Assembly (NCBI GenBank): GCA_902605605.1
Contig: CACLDI010000003.1
Coordinates: 1 to 62,860, forward strand
Length of the DNA: 62,860 nucleotides
Source: an uncultured Pelagibacteraceae bacterium
Lineage (GTDB): Bacteria; Pseudomonadota; Alphaproteobacteria; Pelagibacterales; Pelagibacteraceae
Reading direction: 5' to 3'
Made by a program: the position numbers and the translations under genes. Below are positions 39,450-49,172 of this stretch, piece by piece (the first letter of the stretch is position 1; each line of letters begins with the position of its first letter). The notes beneath the pieces were generated by a model. That model saw nothing but the letters and a program-made list of their open reading frames with translations. It ran no database searches and had not been told where the DNA came from.

Positions 39450-40604
39450 TTAATTTAATAGTCTTTTATACTCTGAATAAGTAGAAAAACACATTTTTTC
39501 AACATTAAATCTTTGGGTAACATTTTTTCTTGCCTCTATTCCCATCATTTTTAAAGATGTTTCATCCATATTAAGAGCTCTTAAAATCTGTTTACTTAAA
39601 GATTTGGCATTGTTCGACTCAAATAAAAAACCTGTTTTTTCGTTAATGACTGTTTCATTCGAACCACCAATATTGCTAGCTATTATTGGTTTTCCCATTG
39701 ATTGTGCTTCTACTGACACTCTTCCAAAAGCTTCTGGTTCATTTGAAGCTGAAACTATTATATCTGAAACTTTGTAGGCTAAAGCCATATTTTTGCAATG
39801 TTCTATAAATCGTATTTGTTTTGCCATCCTATATTGCTCTGAAAGTCTAATTAATTTTTTTTTATAAAGCTCACGACCTTGGTCACTACCAAGAATGACA
39901 GTATAAAATGCTTCATATCCAAGTTCTATATTAATTAAATTGACTGCCTCTATAAATACTTCCTGACCTTTCCATGGGGTTAGTCTGCCTGGCAAAAGTA
40001 TAATTTTTTTATCTTTCTCAATGTCCCACTGTTTTAATAATTTTTTCTCATCATTTTCAAGAGTTGTAGATGAATCAAAATAATCAATATTAATACCTCT
40101 AAAAATCACTAAAAATTTTTTATTATTATTTAAATACTTAGAATAATTTTCTTTGATATGAGAAAAAATAAAATTTGATCCTGCAATAATTAAATCAGAT
40201 CTTACCATGACAGAGTTGTAAAATTTTTTAAAATTAGTTTTAAAGTTGTAAGTACCATGAAAAGTTGTTACAAATTTCCTTCTGGTAATTTTTGATGCTA
40301 TCAAACATGACCATGCAGGTGCTCGACTTCGAGCATGAACTATCGAAATATTATTTAATAAAATAATTCCAATTAAAATAATTGAGTTAATAAAAATTAA
40401 TAAAGGATTTTTGCTTTGCACAGGAAGCTTAAAAATTTTTACCTTTTTTTTATCAACAAACTTAAGTAATTCACCACCACTAGTTACAATAAATGACTGA
40501 CAATTATTTTCAGTCAAATAATGGGCTATATCAAAGCAGCCTGTTTCCGCACCTCCATATCCTAATTTGGGTATAACTTGTAAAACTTTTAAATTAGTTG
40601 CCAT
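39450..40604 (-). CDS. Glycosyltransferase family 4 protein
   Basis: 384 residues, GT-B fold. N-terminal GYGGAETGCFDIA (typical GT4 loop), C-terminal donor domain ILLPGRLTPWKGQEVFIEA and the E-x7-E region SNEPEAFGRVSVEAQSMG. Likely adds a hexose to a lipid or glycan at the inner membrane; the hydrophobic stretch near 65-90 may bind the membrane. Sits directly upstream of thrS; acceptor not predictable. Confidence 0.85.
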   Translation of the reverse strand: MATNLKVLQVIPKLGYGGAETGCFDIAHYLTENNCQSFIVTSGGELLKFVDKKKVKIFKLPVQSKNPLLIFINSIILIGIILLNNISIVHARSRAPAWSCLIASKITRRKFVTTFHGTYNFKTNFKKFYNSVMVRSDLIIAGSNFIFSHIKENYSKYLNNNKKFLVIFRGINIDYFDSSTTLENDEKKLLKQWDIEKDKKIILLPGRLTPWKGQEVFIEAVNLINIELGYEAFYTVILGSDQGRELYKKKLIRLSEQYRMAKQIRFIEHCKNMALAYKVSDIIVSASNEPEAFGRVSVEAQSMGKPIIASNIGGSNETVINEKTGFLFESNNAKSLSKQILRALNMDETSLKMMGIEARKNVTQRFNVEKMCFSTYSEYKRLLN

Positions 40605-40645
40605 CTGATAAACTTATATATTATTAGACTAAATATATAAACGAA

Positions 40646-41389
40646 ATGGCAAATTTCAGATATCATAAGATCTCAAAAACTAAGAAAATTAGATATATTT
40701 CTAAAATTTACAAAAATAGTTTGTCTATAGTTTTTCTGCATGGATTTATGTCAGATCTTGAAGGAGAGAAGCCTAACACATTACTAAATTTTGCTAAAAA
40801 AAATAAAATTACTTTCTTGGCACTTGAATATTCTGGTCATGGTAAATCTTCAGGAGAATTTACAAAAGGTAATATTTCAAAATGGAGTGATGAAACTTCA
40901 AAATTAGTTAAGAAATATGTAAAAGACCACAAAATAATATTTATAGGTTCAAGTATGGGTGCTTGGATTGCCTTAAAACAATTTAAAATTTTTAAAAATC
41001 AAATTGTTGGTTTTTTAGGAATTGGGTCAGCTCCTGAATTTTTAGAAAATATAATGTGGAGAAAATTTTCCAAAAAAATGAAAGAAGAAACAATTAAAAA
41101 AGGGATTTATAATTTAAAACATGGAAATTATGAATATCCTATAACGTATCAACTAATTAAAGATGGAAGAAAAAACAAAGTTTTAAATAAAAAAATTAAT
41201 TTAAAAATTAAGGTAACTATGGTTCATGGAGAAAAAGATGAGGCTGTTAAGGTTTCTTATTCTAGAAAAGTATTAAAACTTTTTCCAAATGCAAAGAAAA
41301 AGTTAAATATAGTCAAAAATGGTGATCATAGTTTGTCTAGTAAGAAAGGTCTAAAAATAATACTTAAAGAGTTGAAACTATTAATCTAA
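40646..41389 (+). CDS. Alpha/beta hydrolase
   Basis: 247 residues. LHGFMSDL oxyanion region near residue 30, nucleophile Ser in GSSMGAW (about 110), Asp in MVHGEKDEAV (about 195) and His in NGDHSLS (about 228). Resembles small serine esterases/thioesterases of the ABHD10 type found in Alphaproteobacteria. Substrate unknown. Divergent from the glycosyltransferase by 41 bp and interlocked with gltB (CTAA) at its end. Confidence 0.82.
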   Translation: MANFRYHKISKTKKIRYISKIYKNSLSIVFLHGFMSDLEGEKPNTLLNFAKKNKITFLALEYSGHGKSSGEFTKGNISKWSDETSKLVKKYVKDHKIIFIGSSMGAWIALKQFKIFKNQIVGFLGIGSAPEFLENIMWRKFSKKMKEETIKKGIYNLKHGNYEYPITYQLIKDGRKNKVLNKKINLKIKVTMVHGEKDEAVKVSYSRKVLKLFPNAKKKLNIVKNGDHSLSSKKGLKIILKELKLLI

Positions 41390-44300
41390 CTAACTTTTTT
41401 AATGCCTTTAAGAGTTATTGGGTTGTCTAGTTTTTCTAACATTTCTTTAGGACAAACTTGAACAAAATTAATTAACTCCTCCTCATAATTCTTAATTATA
41501 TTTCTTGAAAATTCAGATCCTGTTTCCTTAGAATGTTCAGATATTAAGTTCTTTAAAATTTCTTTCCAATAATCTGTTTCTACAGTTTGCCAAACAACTG
41601 ACTCAGGATTTACTTTTTTTGTAAATTGATGCGATTTATCGTAAATAAAAGCCATACCACCTGTCATTCCTGCTGCAAAATTGTCTCCTACCTCTCCTAA
41701 AATTACTACGGTTCCACCAGTCATATATTCGCAACCATTTGAATCACATCCCTCGATCACTGTTGTAGCTCCAGAATTTCTTACAGCAAATCTTTCTCCT
41801 GCTTGACCTGCCGCAAAAAGTTTACCCGAAGTAGCACCATAAAGAACTGTATTTCCTAAAATTGTATTTTCATTAGAAACTAAATTGCTTTCCTCTGGCA
41901 GTTTAATTGTAATTGTTGCACCTGATAAACCTTTTCCAACATAGTCGTTAGCATCTCCCTTAAGAACTAATTTTAAACCTTTAGAAGAAAATGCTCCAAA
42001 AGATTGTCCAGCAGAGCCTTTAAAATTTAAAATTAAAAAATCATCATTAATTTTTTCATATCCATATTTTTTGTAGAGATGATGTGAGATTCTTGTTCCA
42101 ACAGCTCTATGTGTATTTTGTATAGGATAAACCTTTTCAATTTTTTCTGAACTATCTAAAGACTTTTCTATTTCAGGCCAAATCTTTTGATCCAAAGTAT
42201 CTGGAACACTATTTATTTCTGGAATATCACAATACCTTTTATTATTTCCAGTATCAGCTTGAACAAATAGTGGATTTAAATCTAAATCATCTAAATTCGG
42301 AGATCCTTTACTAACCTGTCTTAATAAATCGGTTCTACCAATTATTTCATTTAAAGATTTAAATCCTAGTTTTGCTAATATTTCTCTTACTTCAGTTCCA
42401 ATGAATGTGAAAAGATTGACTATCTTTTCTGGTGTACCAGTAAATTTTTCTCTCAATTTTTCATCTTGGGTACAAACACCTACTGGACAGGTATTCGAAT
42501 GACATTGTCTTACCATAATGCAGCCCATTGCCACCAAAGCTGTAGTAGCAACACCATACTCTTCAGCTCCCATCATGGCTGCAATAACAACATCTCTTCC
42601 AGTTTTAATTCCTCCGTCTGTTCTCAAAGTAACTTTGTGTCTAAGGTTATTTAAAGTTAAAACTTGATTAGCTTCAGTCAAACCCATTTCCCATGGTATT
42701 CCAACGTATTTAACACTTGTTTGGGGTGTTGCTCCAGTTCCACCATTATGTCCTGATATCAAAATTATATCTGCTTTAGCTTTGGCAACACCAGCTGCAA
42801 TTGTTCCAACACCAGAAGAAGCAACTAGTTTTACTCCTATCCTTGCTTTAGGATTAATTTGTTTCAAATCATAAATTAATTGTGCAAGATCTTCGATTGA
42901 ATAAATATCGTGATGTGGTGGAGGAGAAATTAATGTTACTCCTGGTGTAGAATGTCTAAGTCTTGCGATTTCCTTCGTAATCTTAAATCCTGGAAGCTGG
43001 CCGCCTTCTCCTGGTTTTGCACCTTGTGCAATTTTAATTTCAATTTCATTACAATTATTTAAATAATTGACTGTTACTCCAAATCTTGCAGAGGCTATTT
43101 GTTTTACTCTAGAATTTGCGCTATCTCCATTTTCTAATACCTTAAATCTTTTTTCATCCTCTCCTCCTTCTCCGCTACAAGAGGCACCTTTAATTCTATT
43201 CATTCCAGTAGCTAATGTTTCATGAGCTTCTTTTGACAAGGCACCATGTGACATGCTCCCACTTCCAAATCTTTTTAATATATTTGCTAGAGGCTCCACT
43301 TCTGAAATATCAATTGATCCTTTTAATTTTTTTGTTCTAAAATCAATTAAATCTCTTAAATTTATTGGTGGTAGATTATAAATACCCTCTGCATATCTTT
43401 TGTAAGCATCATAAGAATTAGAACCTACAGCACTTTGAAGTAAATGAATTAATTTTCCTTGATACTGATGAGTTTCTCCATTTTTTCTATATCTATAAAT
43501 TCCACCTATAGGGAGAATTGTATCACTACTTTCAAAAGCTTCTTTATGTATTTCTCTAATTTTTTTTTCAATTCCTGTTAGTCCTATACCTGAAATTTTT
43601 GATACTACTCCAGGAAAATAGTCTGCAACTATTGTTCTACTTAAACCAACCGTCTCAAAATTACATCCTCCTCTATAAGAACTTAAAACAGAAATACCCA
43701 TCTTAGACATTATTTTTAAAAGTCCTGCATTTACCGACTTGATATATCTTTCAACACATTCATCAAAACTAAATTTTCCAAACAATTTCTTTTCATGCCT
43801 TTGATATAAACTGTCAAAAGCTAGATATGGATTTACTGTAGTTGCACCAACTCCAATTAAAGTTGCAAAAGAGTGAGTATCCATTGCTTCTCCTGACTGG
43901 ACATTGATAGAAACATACCCTCTCAATTTTTTTTCAATTAAAAATGAGTTGATCGCACCAACTGCGAGTAACATCGGAATTGAAAGCTTCACGTTTGAAA
44001 GCTCTTTATCACTCAAAATTAATTGTGTAACTCCTTGTCTAACTGCTATTTCTGCGTCTTTTTGAATTCTTTTTATAGACTCGTGCAAATTTTCATTGTT
44101 TGAGAAAGTACAATCAATTATGGAAGAATTTTTACCAAAAAAATTAATAAATTTCTCAAATTGTGAATTTGATAAAATTGGACTGTTTAAAACGTAAATA
44201 TTTTGCTTTGTTAGATTGTCAAAATTGAGGATATTTCCAAGATTTCCAAATCTTGTTTTTAGACTCATCACTTTATTTTCTCTTAAAGAGTCTATCGGAG

Positions 44301-45888
44301 GGTTTGTTACTTGACTAAAGTTTTGTCTAAAAAAATGATATAGAGGTCTGTATCTGTCTGATAATACTGCCAGAGGAGTATCATCTCCCATCGATCCTAT
44401 AGCTTCTTTAGCATCCTCTGCCATTGGATGTAATATCAATTCTAAATCTTCTAAACTAATTCCAAATGCATATTGTCTTCTTCTTAATTCGTCTCCAGAA
44501 TAAGAATTTTTCTCATCAGAAATTGTTAATTTTTCATCTAAGTCAATAATTTGAGAATTAAAATGTTTGAACTCTTTTGCTAGATAATCTTTAATTTGCT
44601 TATTTTTAAAAACTTTTCCTTTTTCAATTCTAACACCAATGATTTCTCCTGGTCCTAATCTACCCTTAGAAAGTATTCTTTTTTCATTAAGTTCAATCAT
44701 GCCAGTCTCTGATCCTGCAAATAATAATTTATCTTTTGTAATTGCATATCTTAATGGTCGTAATCCATTCCTGTCATTAGCAGCAATTACCCATTCGTTA
44801 TCTGTTCCTGCAATAGCTGCCGGACCATCCCATGGTTCCATTGTACTGTTTAAAAAATTAAACAATTGTTGGTGATCTTTAGGTAAAGTTTCATTTTTTT
44901 TAGACCACGCATCTGGAACTAACATTAACTTAGCTAGAGGTGCAGGCTGACCAGAAATATTTAGCAATTCAAACACGTTATCTAGCGCAGCAGAATCTGA
45001 AGTACCTTGTTGAATTACTGGTTTTAAATTTTCTATATTTTCAAAAAGATTGCTATTCATTTCTTGTTCATGAACTTTCATCCAATTTTTATTTCCCCTG
45101 AATGTATTTATTTCACCATTATGAGCGATTGCTCTAAATGGTTGGGCTAAATTCCAACTTGGAGCCGTGTTTGTCGAAAATCTTTGATGAAAAATTGCAA
45201 ATCTTGAAATAAATCTTTCATCTTTTAAATCTAAATAAAAATCTGAAATTGCCTCAGCTAAAAACATACCTTTGTAAATAATTGATTTAGAGCTTAATGA
45301 ACAAATGTAAAAATGATTTAAGGATTTTTTAAATGCCTCATTTTCTATTTTTCTTCGAGTTTCATATATTTTTCTTTCTAGATCTTTATTTGTAAGTTCT
45401 GGATCGTACGATTTAAACAAAACCTGAATGATTTCAGGCATAGTCTGTAGTGCCTTTTCGCCTAATACGTTTGGATTAATTGGAACTTGTCTCCAACCAT
45501 AAATACTAAAACCATTTTTTGTTAATTCACTCTCCACTATTGTTTTGCAGCTTTCTTGAGCTTCATAATCATTTCTAGGTAAAAAAATCATACCAACGCC
45601 TATTTCAGAGTTATCATGGGTATGACCAGTCACCTCTATTTTTTCGACAAAAAAATCTTTTGGAATTTCAACATGAATACCTGCACCATCTCCTGTTTTT
45701 CCATCTGCATCTACTGCACCTCTGTGCCAAACAGCTTTTAAAGCTTCAATACCATACTCAACAACTTTACGAGATTTTTTACCTTCAGTGGATGCAATAA
45801 TTCCAACTCCACACGCATCATGCTCCATATCGTCAGAGTACACATAATTTTGTTTTAATAATTCTTTATTCTTAATGTATTTTTTCAC
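41386..45888 (-). CDS. gltB: Glutamate synthase (NADPH) large subunit
   Basis: 1500 residues. Transfers the glutamine amide to 2-oxoglutarate. Class II amidotransferase at the N-terminus with nucleophile Cys26 in EHDACGVG after a 25-residue propeptide; central and FMN-binding domains with LISGHNGGTG; 3Fe-4S cysteines in RQCHSNTCPVGVC; C-terminal GXGXG-type beta-helix (FAAGQAGERFAVRN). Overlaps gltD. Central to ammonium assimilation. Confidence 0.97.
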   Translation of the reverse strand: MKKYIKNKELLKQNYVYSDDMEHDACGVGIIASTEGKKSRKVVEYGIEALKAVWHRGAVDADGKTGDGAGIHVEIPKDFFVEKIEVTGHTHDNSEIGVGMIFLPRNDYEAQESCKTIVESELTKNGFSIYGWRQVPINPNVLGEKALQTMPEIIQVLFKSYDPELTNKDLERKIYETRRKIENEAFKKSLNHFYICSLSSKSIIYKGMFLAEAISDFYLDLKDERFISRFAIFHQRFSTNTAPSWNLAQPFRAIAHNGEINTFRGNKNWMKVHEQEMNSNLFENIENLKPVIQQGTSDSAALDNVFELLNISGQPAPLAKLMLVPDAWSKKNETLPKDHQQLFNFLNSTMEPWDGPAAIAGTDNEWVIAANDRNGLRPLRYAITKDKLLFAGSETGMIELNEKRILSKGRLGPGEIIGVRIEKGKVFKNKQIKDYLAKEFKHFNSQIIDLDEKLTISDEKNSYSGDELRRRQYAFGISLEDLELILHPMAEDAKEAIGSMGDDTPLAVLSDRYRPLYHFFRQNFSQVTNPPIDSLRENKVMSLKTRFGNLGNILNFDNLTKQNIYVLNSPILSNSQFEKFINFFGKNSSIIDCTFSNNENLHESIKRIQKDAEIAVRQGVTQLILSDKELSNVKLSIPMLLAVGAINSFLIEKKLRGYVSINVQSGEAMDTHSFATLIGVGATTVNPYLAFDSLYQRHEKKLFGKFSFDECVERYIKSVNAGLLKIMSKMGISVLSSYRGGCNFETVGLSRTIVADYFPGVVSKISGIGLTGIEKKIREIHKEAFESSDTILPIGGIYRYRKNGETHQYQGKLIHLLQSAVGSNSYDAYKRYAEGIYNLPPINLRDLIDFRTKKLKGSIDISEVEPLANILKRFGSGSMSHGALSKEAHETLATGMNRIKGASCSGEGGEDEKRFKVLENGDSANSRVKQIASARFGVTVNYLNNCNEIEIKIAQGAKPGEGGQLPGFKITKEIARLRHSTPGVTLISPPPHHDIYSIEDLAQLIYDLKQINPKARIGVKLVASSGVGTIAAGVAKAKADIILISGHNGGTGATPQTSVKYVGIPWEMGLTEANQVLTLNNLRHKVTLRTDGGIKTGRDVVIAAMMGAEEYGVATTALVAMGCIMVRQCHSNTCPVGVCTQDEKLREKFTGTPEKIVNLFTFIGTEVREILAKLGFKSLNEIIGRTDLLRQVSKGSPNLDDLDLNPLFVQADTGNNKRYCDIPEINSVPDTLDQKIWPEIEKSLDSSEKIEKVYPIQNTHRAVGTRISHHLYKKYGYEKINDDFLILNFKGSAGQSFGAFSSKGLKLVLKGDANDYVGKGLSGATITIKLPEESNLVSNENTILGNTVLYGATSGKLFAAGQAGERFAVRNSGATTVIEGCDSNGCEYMTGGTVVILGEVGDNFAAGMTGGMAFIYDKSHQFTKKVNPESVVWQTVETDYWKEILKNLISEHSKETGSEFSRNIIKNYEEELINFVQVCPKEMLEKLDNPITLKGIKKVS

Positions 45889-47327
45889 TAAGCTACTCTT
45901 CTCTCTTTTAAAGACTTATTTTCTAAATAATTTTTAATTGAAGTTGCAGCATCTCTTCCATCTTTAATCGCCCAAACCACTAAAGAAGCACCTCTAATTA
46001 TATCACCAGCAGCAAATACACCTTTAATATTGGTCTCCATAGTATCAAAATCAGCTTTAATTGTTCCCCATTTTGTAACTTGTAACTCATTTGCTTCAAA
46101 CATTTTTGGTAAATCTTCAGGGTCAAAACCCAAAGCCTTTATAACCATATCAGCATTGATTTCATAACTTGAACCCTCCTGAACTTGTGGTTTCCTTCTT
46201 CCACTTTCGTCAGGATCACCAAGTTTGATTTGATCTACAACTAATTTTTCAATTTTATTTGTACCTTTAAATTCTTTTGGACTTGATAGCCAAACAAATT
46301 GCACTCCTTCTTCCTCAGCATTAGCAACCTCTCTAGCTGAACCAGGCATATTTTCTTTATCTCTTCTATATAAACATTTTACAGATTTTGCTTTTTGTCT
46401 AATGGATGTCCTTACACAATCCATAGCAGTATCACCACCTCCAATTACAACAACGTCTTTACCTTCGGCGTTTAAAATTCCTTTGTCAAATAATTCAACT
46501 TCATCTCCTAAACCTTTTTTATTTGATGCAGTTAAAAAATCCATGGCTGGAAAAATATTATCCAAATCATTTCCCTTTAACTCAACTTCTCTTGCTTTAT
46601 AAACTCCAGTTGCGATCAAAATTGCATCATGCTTTTTACGTAATTGATCTAAAGTTGCATCTTTACCAACCTCAAAATTTTGAACAAACTCTATTCCTCC
46701 ATCTTCTAGAAGTTTCGTTCTTCTTTCAACAATTTCTTTTTCTAATTTAAAATTTGGAATTCCATATATTAACAAGCCACCTGCTCGATCGTATCGATCA
46801 TAAACAGTAATTTTATATCCAATTTTTCTTAATTGCTCTGCAGCTGCTAATCCTGCTGGACCTGCTCCAATAATGCCTACACTTTGATTTTTTTCTTGTT
46901 TAACTTGAATTGGTTTCACCCAACCTTGTTCCCAAGCATTATCAGTAATATATTTTTCTACTGAACCAATCGTTACAGTTCCATGACCAGATTGTTCAAT
47001 TACACAATTTCCTTCACACAATCTGTCTTGAGGACATATTCTCCCACAAACTTCGGGCATATTATTTGTGCTTTGTGATAATTCATAGGCTTCTTTAAGT
47101 CTTCCTTCAGCCGTAAGCTTTAGCCAATCAGGTATATTGTTGCTTAAAGGGCAATGAACTTGACAAAAAGGAACTCCACATTGTGAGCATCTACTAGACT
47201 GCTCTTTAGCTTTTTCATTTATATATTCGTCGTAAATCTCGTTAAAATCCTGTTTTCTAGACCCAACTTCCCTTTTAGGTGGTGTTTGTTGACCTATTTT
47301 TACAAATTTTAACATTTTATCAGGCAT
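45888..47327 (-). CDS. gltD: Glutamate synthase small subunit
   Basis: 479 residues. Passes electrons from NADPH to GltB. N-terminal cysteines CSQCGVPFCQVHCP and CGRICPQDRLCEGNC (4Fe-4S), FAD site IIGAGPAGLAAAEQL near 155, NADPH site VIGGGDTAMDC near 300, and a C-terminal FAAGDIIRGASLVVWA. First gene of gltD-gltB; its promoter region holds a perfect dyad (47387-47403). Confidence 0.96.
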   Translation of the reverse strand: MPDKMLKFVKIGQQTPPKREVGSRKQDFNEIYDEYINEKAKEQSSRCSQCGVPFCQVHCPLSNNIPDWLKLTAEGRLKEAYELSQSTNNMPEVCGRICPQDRLCEGNCVIEQSGHGTVTIGSVEKYITDNAWEQGWVKPIQVKQEKNQSVGIIGAGPAGLAAAEQLRKIGYKITVYDRYDRAGGLLIYGIPNFKLEKEIVERRTKLLEDGGIEFVQNFEVGKDATLDQLRKKHDAILIATGVYKAREVELKGNDLDNIFPAMDFLTASNKKGLGDEVELFDKGILNAEGKDVVVIGGGDTAMDCVRTSIRQKAKSVKCLYRRDKENMPGSAREVANAEEEGVQFVWLSSPKEFKGTNKIEKLVVDQIKLGDPDESGRRKPQVQEGSSYEINADMVIKALGFDPEDLPKMFEANELQVTKWGTIKADFDTMETNIKGVFAAGDIIRGASLVVWAIKDGRDAATSIKNYLENKSLKERRVA

Positions 47328-47375
47328 GATAATTTTTTAATTTTTAGCAAGTTATAGCTTGATTTTATTTAATAA

Positions 47376-47403
47376 AGTATAAAATAGGTCATAAATTATG
47401 ACC
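47376..47403 (-). promoter_or_regulatory. Candidate gltD promoter with a 17-bp operator-like dyad
   Basis: A -10-like TATACT lies at 47381-47376 on the minus strand, about 50 bases before the gltD ATG. A perfect inverted repeat GGTCATAA-A-TTATGACC (47387-47403) covers the spacer and -35 position. That is the layout of a repressor or activator site; the factor is unknown. Confidence 0.5.
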
Positions 47404-47511
47404 TTAATTTGATGACTCTACGCGAATTTAAACAACTTTCTAATAAATGCATACCTAATATGATCAAATCGAATTGTTTTAAATCCATATTTTATAAGCT
47501 ACGAAGAAGCG

Positions 47512-48276
47512 ATGTTTCAAAATATAATAGAAGTATTAATCCTTTCAGTAATACAAGGTGTGTCAGAGTTCTTGCCAGTAAGTTCGTCAGCACACTTAAT
47601 TCTTGTTTCAAGCTTATATGAGTTTAAGTCTAATTCGTTGTTAATAGATATTAGTCTTCATTTAGGATCTTTGTTAGCAATAATTTATTTTTTTAGAGAA
47701 GAATTATTAGACATTAAAAATAACAAAAGATTATTAAGTTTAATTGTTCTTGGTTCTATTCCATTAATAGTTGTTGGATATATTTTATACTCTACAAATT
47801 TTATTTATGCTCTAAGAGATATAAAAGTAATTGCATGGACCACCCTTGTATTTGCAATAGTTTTATATATCGCAGATAAAAATAGATTTGATAAAAAAAT
47901 TTCAACTAATTTAAATATTCAAACAATATTTTTCATTGGTCTTTTTCAAGTTTTATCACTTGTGCCAGGTGTAAGTAGAGCAGGTATTACAATAACAGCT
48001 GCTAGAATTTTAAAATTTAATAGAGTTGACTCTAGTAAAATATCTTTTTTACTTTCTATTCCCGCACTTGGTGGGGCAAGCTTTTTGGGATTAAAGAATA
48101 TTGTAAATCAACCTATTGAATTAAATTATTTGGTGTTTATCGCAATAATATCATCTTTTATATTGTCTTTTCTGACAGTCAAATTTTTTTTAATTTATAT
48201 AAATAAATTTTCTATGAATGCTTTTGTAATTTATAGAATAATAATAGCTTTAATTTTATTTAGCATAATTTATTAA
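47512..48276 (+). CDS. uppP: Undecaprenyl-diphosphatase (UppP/BacA)
   Basis: 254 residues, eight or so membrane helices. Dephosphorylates undecaprenyl diphosphate so the cell-wall lipid carrier can be reused. Motifs: GVSEFLPVSSSAHLIL (Glu-rich/SSSAH active site, residues about 15-30) and PGVSRAGITI near 150. The ATG at 47512 fits the family start; a 70-residue frame running into it from 47409 is a shadow. Meets the EamA gene in TTAA. Confidence 0.95.
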   Translation: MFQNIIEVLILSVIQGVSEFLPVSSSAHLILVSSLYEFKSNSLLIDISLHLGSLLAIIYFFREELLDIKNNKRLLSLIVLGSIPLIVVGYILYSTNFIYALRDIKVIAWTTLVFAIVLYIADKNRFDKKISTNLNIQTIFFIGLFQVLSLVPGVSRAGITITAARILKFNRVDSSKISFLLSIPALGGASFLGLKNIVNQPIELNYLVFIAIISSFILSFLTVKFFLIYINKFSMNAFVIYRIIIALILFSIIY

Positions 48277-49166
48277 GCATATCCTTTTTTCATTAAAGGA
48301 AGTATCTGAGATAATAGTACTCCACACAAAATGAAAAAACAGCCAAGTAAGTTATTAATATCTAAAATCTGGCTCAATAGAAACCAAGCAGCTATTGTAG
48401 CAAACACTCCCTCAAGTGAAAAAATAATTGCTGCTGGCGCAGGTGAAATATTTTTTTGCGCATAAATCTGTAATACAAATGCTAATCCCCCAGATAAAAT
48501 TCCAGCATATAGTATTGAGTCTAATTCTTTTAATATATTTACTAAAATAAATTCCTCATACACTAAACCAATAGCAAATGAAAATATTGAGACTATTAAT
48601 GTTTGTACAGCACCTATAGTAAGTGGTAGATTGTATTTTTTTACTATAATTCCGACAAAAATAATATGAGTACTCCAAAAAAGTGCCCCTAAAATAACTA
48701 AACCGTCTCCAAGCCTAATTGTAGCATCATAAAAATTTGTTAGTAAATACCCTCCTATTAAACATAAAATTACAGATGGCCATATACTCCAATGTATAGA
48801 AATTCTTCCAAACAAAAAAATTATAATCGGCACCATTGGCACGTAAAAAATTGTAAAAAAAGCTGCATTAGCTACATCGGTATAAAGTAAAGCAACCTGT
48901 TGCAAACCAGACCCTAAAAAAAGAGAAGAGCCAATCAAAAAAGAGAAAATTGCAAATGTTTTAAAATCAACCTTAAACTCGGATTTCATTTTTTTTACCT
49001 CAAATATAAGTACCAATGGCATAATAGCTAAAAAACCTATAAAAAAGCGGGCTGCATTAAATGTAAAGGGTCCTATATTATCCATTCCAGTATCTTGAGC
49101 TATAAATGTTGTTCCCCAAATAAAAGTACACAGTAAAGCACTGAGTAGAGATATAGATTTTGTCAT
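48273..49166 (-). CDS. EamA/DMT-superfamily transporter
   Basis: 297 residues, ten predicted helices in two EamA repeats; the N-terminal ICTFIWGTTFIAQD-type segment (LLCTFIWGTTF) and the second-repeat ALFWSTHIIFVG are typical. Drug/metabolite exporters of this class move amino acids, nucleotides or small metabolites; substrate not predictable. Six bases after aceF, so it could be read through from aceEF. Confidence 0.85.
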   Translation of the reverse strand: MTKSISLLSALLCTFIWGTTFIAQDTGMDNIGPFTFNAARFFIGFLAIMPLVLIFEVKKMKSEFKVDFKTFAIFSFLIGSSLFLGSGLQQVALLYTDVANAAFFTIFYVPMVPIIIFLFGRISIHWSIWPSVILCLIGGYLLTNFYDATIRLGDGLVILGALFWSTHIIFVGIIVKKYNLPLTIGAVQTLIVSIFSFAIGLVYEEFILVNILKELDSILYAGILSGGLAFVLQIYAQKNISPAPAAIIFSLEGVFATIAAWFLLSQILDINNLLGCFFILCGVLLSQILPLMKKGYA

Positions 49167-49172
49167 AAATAA

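Noticed and set aside
47409-47621. 70-residue frame upstream of uppP
   Set aside because: Overlaps the first 110 bases of uppP in another frame; no SD; composition is unlike a protein. Treated as a shadow.
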